Source of the DNA: Ruminococcus sp. CAG:254
Lineage (GTDB): Bacteria; Bacillota; Clostridia; Oscillospirales; Ruminococcaceae
Direction: 5' to 3'
Length of the DNA stretch: 27,515 nucleotides
Assembly (NCBI GenBank): GCA_000433635.1
Contig: HF997977.1
Coordinates: 32,299 to 59,813 of the forward strand
The notes beneath the pieces are model-generated. The model did no database searches, had not been told where the DNA came from, and worked only from the letters and a program-made list of their open reading frames with translations. How positions within the stretch are numbered: position 1 is the stretch's first letter; each line of letters starts with the position of its first letter. This document shows positions 22,784-27,515 of this stretch, one piece after another. The position numbers and the translations under genes are program-made.

Positions 22784-23356
22784 ATGGCAATTGATACAGA
22801 AGCCATTGCATACCATGTAAAGGGTATTTTAAAGGCATTGGGCGAAGATCCGGAACGGGAAGGACTGAAAGAAACACCGGAACGGGTTGCAAGAATGTAT
22901 GCGGAAGTATTCGCCGGAATTGCATATAGTAACCATGAAATTGCAGAGATGTTCGGAAAGACGTTTTCCAAACCGGAAACCGATGCCGGACAAACTGTAG
23001 TAACGATGAAAGACATCAGCGTGTTCAGCTACTGCGAACATCACATGGCATTGATGTATGATATGCACGTGAATGTGTCCTATGTTCCGCACGGAAAAGT
23101 GTTAGGATTGAGCAAGGTTGCAAGAATCTGTGATATGGCAGCAAAGCGGCTGCAATTGCAGGAACGGCTCGGACAGGATATTGCAGAAATCATCATGGAA
23201 GCAGCAGGGACACCGGATGTGGGCGTTGTCATTACGGGTTCGCATAGCTGCATGACGGCAAGAGGCATTCGGAATGTTCCGGCAGTGACTACCACAACGA
23301 CTTTTTGCGGAGCCTATGAAACAGATGTCACCTTGCAGCAGAGAGTGATGAACTGA
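22784..23356 (+). CDS. folE: GTP cyclohydrolase I
   Basis: Makes 7,8-dihydroneopterin triphosphate from GTP, the first step toward preQ1 and also folate. ATG at 22784 with AAAGGA upstream. The 190-residue type IA product has the zinc and catalytic residues Cys84 and His87 (SYCEHHM), His154 and Cys156 (GSHSCMTARG), and the GTP-site segment GLSKVARI. Being inside the que operon, 23 bp after queE, it supplies the pathway directly. A second copy for folate may exist elsewhere. Confidence 0.96.
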   Translation: MAIDTEAIAYHVKGILKALGEDPEREGLKETPERVARMYAEVFAGIAYSNHEIAEMFGKTFSKPETDAGQTVVTMKDISVFSYCEHHMALMYDMHVNVSYVPHGKVLGLSKVARICDMAAKRLQLQERLGQDIAEIIMEAAGTPDVGVVITGSHSCMTARGIRNVPAVTTTTTFCGAYETDVTLQQRVMN

Positions 23357-23379
23357 AGTACAGAAAGGATGGAATGACT

Positions 23380-24060
23380 ATGAAAGCAATGGTATTATTC
23401 AGCGGCGGCGTAGATAGCACTACCGCATTGGCATTGGCAGTTGAAAAGTACGGAGCATCGGAAGTATTGGCACTTTCGATTTATTATGGACAGAAGCATA
23501 AAAAGGAATTGGAAGCTGCACAGAAAGTCGTCAATTATTATGGTGTTGCCTGGAAACAGCTGGACTTGACTACTATTTTTGCAGATTCCAATTGCAGCTT
23601 GCTGGAAAATTCTACAGAAGAAATTCCGCAGGAAAGCTATGCAGAACAGCTGGAAAAAACCAATGGTGCACCGGTTTCCACGTATGTGCCGTTCCGGAAC
23701 GGTCTGTTTCTGGCATCTGCTGCCAGTATGGCACTGTCAAATGGCTGCGAAGTGATTTATTACGGACCCCATGCAGATGATGCCGCTGGAAATGCATATC
23801 CGGATTGCAGCACCGTCTTTAATGATGCGATGAAAACAGCAATTTATGAGGGCAGCGGCCATGAACTGCGAGTAGAAGCCCCATTTGTCACATGGACAAA
23901 GAAAGACATTGTAAAAAAAGGCTTGGAATTGCACGTTCCATATGAATTGACATGGAGTTGCTACGAGGGTGGCGAGAAGCCGTGTGGTGTTTGCGGAACG
24001 TGTCGAGATCGACAGGCTGCATTTTTAGCGAACGGCGTAGAAGACCCACTTCTGAAATAA
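23380..24060 (+). CDS. queC: 7-cyano-7-deazaguanine (preQ0) synthase
   Basis: ATP-dependent enzyme that converts 7-carboxy-7-deazaguanine and ammonia to preQ0. Start is taken at 23380 (MKAMVLFSGGVDST), where the AAAGGA site is ten bases away; an in-frame ATG at 23374 is closer than usual. The 226-residue product has the PP-loop SGGVDST (8-14), the AASMALSNGCEVIYYGPHADDAAGNAYPDC region (in two parts), and a four-Cys zinc site near the C-terminus (CYEGGEKPCGVCGTC). Lies 23 bp after folE. Confidence 0.95.
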   Translation: MKAMVLFSGGVDSTTALALAVEKYGASEVLALSIYYGQKHKKELEAAQKVVNYYGVAWKQLDLTTIFADSNCSLLENSTEEIPQESYAEQLEKTNGAPVSTYVPFRNGLFLASAASMALSNGCEVIYYGPHADDAAGNAYPDCSTVFNDAMKTAIYEGSGHELRVEAPFVTWTKKDIVKKGLELHVPYELTWSCYEGGEKPCGVCGTCRDRQAAFLANGVEDPLLK

Positions 24061-24092
24061 ATAAAAACAATTGACAAAAAGGAGATTCTCAC

Positions 24093-24590
24093 ATGACCGG
24101 TAGAACCAAAGAAGAAACAAATGGCGTGACCCTGCTGGGCAACCAGCACACCCAATACCCGAACGACTATGACCCAAAGGTTCTGGAAACATTCGTCAAT
24201 AAGCATCCAGACCACGATTATTTTGTCAAGTTTAACTGTCCAGAATTTACAAGCCTTTGCCCGATTACCGGACAGCCGGACTTTGCGACCCTCTATATTT
24301 CCTATGTGCCGGATGAAATCATGGTGGAAAGCAAGTCGCTGAAATTGTATCTGTTCAGTTTCCGGAATCATGGCGATTTTCATGAGGACTGCGTGAATAT
24401 TATCATGAATGACCTGATTGAACTGATGCATCCGAGATACATTGAAGTATGGGGAAAGTTCCTGCCGAGAGGTGGTATTTCAATTGACCCATACTGTAAC
24501 TATGGTATGCCGGGCACAAAGTGGGAGCAGGTGGCATGGGAACGCCTGACACATCACGATTTATATCCGGAAACGGTTCGGAATCGCTGA
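24093..24590 (+). CDS. queF: NADPH-dependent preQ0 reductase (nitrile reductase, short type)
   Basis: Last enzyme of preQ1 synthesis, reducing the nitrile of preQ0 to the amine. ATG at 24093 follows AAAAAGGAG. The 165-residue product is of the short unimodular type. The nucleophile is Cys56 in FTSLCPITGQPDF with the paired Asp63. The NADPH-binding motif ESKSLKLYLFSFRNHGDFHED follows in its usual position (not written in full), and RGGISIDPYCNYG is typical. Last gene of the operon; no clear U-tract terminator follows. Later queuosine enzymes Tgt and QueA are not in the window. Confidence 0.96.
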   Translation: MTGRTKEETNGVTLLGNQHTQYPNDYDPKVLETFVNKHPDHDYFVKFNCPEFTSLCPITGQPDFATLYISYVPDEIMVESKSLKLYLFSFRNHGDFHEDCVNIIMNDLIELMHPRYIEVWGKFLPRGGISIDPYCNYGMPGTKWEQVAWERLTHHDLYPETVRNR

Positions 24591-24805
24591 GAAAATATAG
24601 CAAATGACTGTCCAAACTGAAAAAACAGCTGCTTTTTTCTCGTGGACAAAATCAGCAAACTTTGTTTTTTTAAGAAGAAACATCGAAAAACACCGATTTC
24701 TTTTCTGATTTCTTTGAAATTCGTTTGTTTGCAAGGACGAAACAGGAAAAAGAAAGAAAAAAACGAAAAAACTTATTTTTCTTAGAAAAAACACCGGTTT
24801 TGCTA
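24591..24805. other. Gene-free AT-rich spacer after queF
   Basis: Long A and T tracts and no supported gene. An imperfect hairpin TGTCCA...TGGACA (24609-24648) contains A6 facing T6 inside but has no U-tract, so the end of the que transcript is not certain. An 83-codon minus-strand frame across it is compositionally AT-run driven and overlaps queF. Confidence 0.5.
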
Positions 24806-24834
24806 TTGACAAATCAAGCCGGATTCGCTATAAT
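24806..24834 (+). promoter_or_regulatory. Promoter of gltB
   Basis: Perfect TTGACA (24806-24811), 17-bp spacer, perfect TATAAT (24829-24834). Predicted start near 24841 gives a leader of about 136 bases. A small perfect repeat GTTCA-TT-TGAAC sits at 24842-24853, right at the start. Confidence 0.9.
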
Positions 24835-24846
24835 AAGAACAGTTCA

Positions 24847-24886
24847 TTTGAACAGCCAAGAAATAGAAGATAGAGCAATGACGCTC
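24847..24886 (+). promoter_or_regulatory. Candidate ANTAR-type antiterminator hairpin pair in the gltB leader
   Basis: GAGC-AAUGAC-GCUC (24873-24886) is a stem with a hexaloop having A at position 1 and G at position 4, the published hallmark of ANTAR-protein RNA targets. A weaker hexaloop stem UUUG-AACAGC-CAAG (24847-24860) lies 12 bases before; it has A1 but not G4. The second stem shares bases with the terminator that follows, so only one can form. Confidence 0.5.
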
Positions 24887-24936
24887 GTAAGGATTTTTCA
24901 GAAGTGAAAAGTCTTTACGGGCGTTTTCTGTTTTTT
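24881..24936 (+). terminator. Leader terminator (attenuator) of gltB
   Basis: A continuous 19-bp stem, 24881-24899 with 24906-24924 (G-T wobbles included), around loop AGAAGT, then TTTCTGTTTTTT. It lies inside the leader, 41 bp before the gltB start. Confidence 0.88.
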
Positions 24937-24976
24937 CGGCTGTTACGGTTCAAAAAACGACAAGGAGCAAAGGCTT

Positions 24977-27515
24977 ATGGATAACTATAGAGAACAAGCA
25001 CCATTTCCGGCACAGGGACTCTATGACCCACGGTTTGAACATGAAAACTGTGGAATTGGTGCGGTTGTAAATATGAAGGGCGAAACAGACCGCAGCGTTG
25101 TAGATAACGCCCTGAAAATCGTGGAAACCCTCGAACACAGAGCCGGAAAAGATGCAGAGGGAAAAACCGGTGACGGTGTCGGCATCTTGCTGCAAATCTC
25201 GCACACGTATTTTTCCAAGGTTGCAAAGGAATTGAATATTCCAATCGGCGACAAGCGGGAATATGGTATTGGTATGTTCTTCTTCCCACAGACCAAGGCA
25301 AAGTACGAAAAGGCAATGAAAACCTTTGAGCAGGTTCTGAAAGAAGAAAACCTCGAATTTCTCGGCTGGAGAGAAGTTCCGGTAAATCCGTCTGTTTTGG
25401 GGTCTAAGGCACTGGAAAGCATGCCGCACATCATGCAGGCATTCATCAAAAAGCCGAAGGATTGCGAAAAGGGCATTGCATTTGACCGGAAGCTGTACGT
25501 TGCAAGAATGGTATTTGAAAAGCGGGAAACAGAAACTTATGTGGTTTCCTGCTCCAGCAGAACGATTGTCTATAAAGGTATGTTCTTGGTTAAGCAGCTA
25601 CGGTTGTTCTACGAGGATTTGAACAGTCCGGATTATCATTCTGCAATCGGGATCGTACACTCTCGATTCAGTACCAACACCAATCCAAGCTGGCAGCGTT
25701 CGCACCCGAACCGGATGATGGTACACAACGGCGAAATCAATACCATCACCGGAAACGTGGATAAGATGTTGAGTCGGGAAAACATCCTGAAAAGCGATGT
25801 TCTCGGTGACCGGATGAAAGATATTGTCCCGATGCTGGATGTCAGAGGTTCGGACTCTGCACGGCTGGATAACACACTGGAATTTATGATGATGTCCGGC
25901 ATGGATTTGCCGCTGGCAGTCATGGCAACCATTCCAGAACCATGGCAGCACATTCCGACAATGAGCCGGGAAAAGAAAGCATTCTATCAGTATTATGCAA
26001 CGATGATGGAACCGTGGGACGGCCCTGCATCTATCATTTTCTCAGATGGCGACATCATGGGGGCAGTGCTGGACAGAAACGGTCTGCGTCCATCTCGGTA
26101 TTATCTGACTGACGACGGAAAGGGTAACCGGTATCTGGTTCTCTCCTCGGAAGTTGGTGCATTGGAAATTCCGTCTGATGTCATCGTCAAAAAAGAACGG
26201 TTGCACCCAGGCAAAATGCTGTTGGTAGATACCGTAAAGGGTGAATTGATTGAGGACGAAACCCTGAAAAATGATTACGCAAAGCGGCAGCCATACGGCG
26301 AATGGTTAGACCACAACCTGTATCCGCTGGCAGACCTGAAAATTCCGAACAAGCGTCCGTTCCGGTATCATGGTATGGAACTGAAGCGGTTGCAGCGTGC
26401 ATTTGGCTATACCTATGAAACCATGTACAGCATGATGATTCCAATGGCTCTGAACGGTGGCGAACCGACCGCAGCCATGGGTGTTGATGTGCCGATTCCG
26501 CCGCTTTCCAAGCAGAATCCGCCACTGTTCGACTATTTCAAGCAGCTGTTCGCACAGGTTACCAATCCGCCGATTGATTCCATTCGGGAATCTGTCATCA
26601 CAGATACAACCGTTTATCTGGGAGCAGCTGGCAACCTTCTGAAAGAAGAAGAGGCAAACTGCCGAGTGCTGAAAGTAGAAAATCCGATTTTGACCAGTCT
26701 GGATTTGATGAAAATTCGGGATTCTCATATTGAAGGCTTGCAGACAGCTGACATTTCCATGCTGTATACCAAAGATACTTCACTGGCAGATGCCATTTCC
26801 AATCTGTATGCACAGGCAGATGCTGCACACGATGCCGGAGCAGCGATTTTGATTCTGACAGACCGTGGCGTGGATCAGGAACACCTTGCAATTCCGTCTC
26901 TGCTGGCAGTTGCCGCACTGGAAACCTATTTGGTACGCACCAGAAAGAATACCGCTGTTTCCCTGATTGTAGAAACTGCAGAACCGACCGAAGTCCATCA
27001 CTTTGCAACCCTGCTTGGGTTTGGTGCAAGTGCAGTCAATCCGTATCTGGCACTGGATACCTTGTATGAAATGACCAACACCGGCGAACTGGATAAGGAT
27101 TATTCGCAGGCAAGCAAGGCATACATTCAGGCAGTTGTCAGCGGTATCGTAAAGATTGCCTCGAAGATGGGTATTTCCACCATCCAGTCTTATCAAGGCT
27201 CTAAGATTTTTGAAGCCCTTGGCATTGCAAAGTCTGTTTGCGAACAGTTCTTCCCGGATACTGTCAGCCGAGTTGGCGGTATCGACTTGCAGGACATCAG
27301 CAATCGTTCGTTGTCTTTGCATGATGCGGCTTTTGACCCGAACGGCTTGATGACTGAAGAAGAAGTTCGCAGCATTGGCACACACAAAGCAAGAAGCAAT
27401 CAGGAAGAACATCTCTACAATCCGGAAACGATTCACCTGTTGCAGCAGGCAACTTGGAGAGATGATTACAACCTGTTTAAACAATATACAGCCTGTCTAA
27501 ATGAAGAGCACAAGC
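24977..27515 (+). CDS. gltB: Glutamate synthase large subunit, 3' end missing
   Basis: Ammonia assimilation: transfers the amide nitrogen of glutamine to 2-oxoglutarate. ATG at 24977 with AAGGAG upstream; the frame is open to the right edge, giving the first 846 residues of a protein usually near 1500. The N-terminal 24 residues are a propeptide; Cys25 (ENCGIGAV) becomes the N-terminal nucleophile of the glutaminase domain (25 to about 430; VHSRFSTNT, HNGEINT, RGSDSARLDN and GLRPSRY are typical). The central domain (about 470-770) follows with NPILTSLDL, AAILILTDRG and the TEVHHFATLLGFGASAVNPYLA pattern (in part). The FMN and 3Fe-4S synthase domain lies beyond the window. Regulated by the leader terminator described above. 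Confidence 0.97.
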   Translation, partial: MDNYREQAPFPAQGLYDPRFEHENCGIGAVVNMKGETDRSVVDNALKIVETLEHRAGKDAEGKTGDGVGILLQISHTYFSKVAKELNIPIGDKREYGIGMFFFPQTKAKYEKAMKTFEQVLKEENLEFLGWREVPVNPSVLGSKALESMPHIMQAFIKKPKDCEKGIAFDRKLYVARMVFEKRETETYVVSCSSRTIVYKGMFLVKQLRLFYEDLNSPDYHSAIGIVHSRFSTNTNPSWQRSHPNRMMVHNGEINTITGNVDKMLSRENILKSDVLGDRMKDIVPMLDVRGSDSARLDNTLEFMMMSGMDLPLAVMATIPEPWQHIPTMSREKKAFYQYYATMMEPWDGPASIIFSDGDIMGAVLDRNGLRPSRYYLTDDGKGNRYLVLSSEVGALEIPSDVIVKKERLHPGKMLLVDTVKGELIEDETLKNDYAKRQPYGEWLDHNLYPLADLKIPNKRPFRYHGMELKRLQRAFGYTYETMYSMMIPMALNGGEPTAAMGVDVPIPPLSKQNPPLFDYFKQLFAQVTNPPIDSIRESVITDTTVYLGAAGNLLKEEEANCRVLKVENPILTSLDLMKIRDSHIEGLQTADISMLYTKDTSLADAISNLYAQADAAHDAGAAILILTDRGVDQEHLAIPSLLAVAALETYLVRTRKNTAVSLIVETAEPTEVHHFATLLGFGASAVNPYLALDTLYEMTNTGELDKDYSQASKAYIQAVVSGIVKIASKMGISTIQSYQGSKIFEALGIAKSVCEQFFPDTVSRVGGIDLQDISNRSLSLHDAAFDPNGLMTEEEVRSIGTHKARSNQEEHLYNPETIHLLQQATWRDDYNLFKQYTACLNEEHK

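Noticed and set aside
24561..24812. 83-codon minus-strand frame in the spacer before gltB
   Set aside because: It is built from A/T runs (Phe/Lys-rich), overlaps queF, and has no ribosome site.

Overview
The window looks like chromosomal DNA from a fibre-degrading, strictly anaerobic Bacillota of the Ruminococcus type (Oscillospiraceae). The grounds are a secreted GH26 mannanase with a C-terminal dockerin and Thr-rich linkers (cellulosome style), a hybrid cluster protein with a ferredoxin partner, a DUF3793-flavodoxin pair, consensus SigA promoters with 17-bp spacers, and intrinsic terminators after most operons. No phage, IS element, rRNA or CRISPR array is visible. The assignment is from gene content only.

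Layout: an iron-dependent alcohol dehydrogenase enters from the left edge (1-1082). It converges on a lone, AT-rich type I restriction specificity gene (1162-2277). A minus-strand tRNA-Leu(GAG)/tRNA-Ser(GGA) pair has its own promoter. A minus-strand two-component system (kinase 3419-4486, regulator 2744-3373) follows. Next is a small membrane-associated protein with a P1B-type metal ATPase (4854-7215). A 54-residue minus-strand gene (7274-7438) sits back to back with a ZIP-family metal transporter (7590-8375). Then come DUF3793 plus flavodoxin (8588-9581). A Crp/Fnr regulator (minus, 9645-10307) is divergent from a 4Fe-4S protein plus hybrid cluster protein (10431-12784). A tRNA-Leu(UAG) and a 1456-residue NACHT/WD40-like STAND NTPase lie on the minus strand (12865-17389). 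On the plus strand follow the GH26-dockerin enzyme (17798-20260), a zinc-ribbon membrane protein (20634-21368), a complete preQ1 (queuosine precursor) operon queD-queE-folE-queC-queF behind a preQ1-I riboswitch (21453-24590), and the first 846 codons of glutamate synthase gltB behind a terminator-containing leader (24806-end).

Several regulatory circuits can be read directly. A 16-bp perfect palindrome (GTTAGTTATAACTAAC) lies just downstream of the ZIP promoter, and two related sites flank the leader of the DUF3793-flavodoxin operon, suggesting one metal-responsive repressor for both. A perfect TGTTGA-N4-TCAACA site between the Crp/Fnr gene and the ferredoxin-hcp operon is centred about 41.5 bp upstream of the predicted start, the classical class II activator position (HcpR-like nitrosative stress control). 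The que operon and gltB both carry leader RNAs with alternative hairpins. The gltB leader has a GAGC-AAUGAC-GCUC hexaloop hairpin that overlaps a 19-bp terminator stem, as in ANTAR-protein antitermination.

The likeliest 'undescribed system' is the NACHT/pentapeptide/WD40 protein, a candidate anti-phage sensor with an unrecognised N-terminal effector. The candidate ANTAR leader of gltB, the shared palindromic metal regulon with its 54-residue divergent gene, and the P1B ATPase whose CPC motif is replaced by SCA also deserve a second look.
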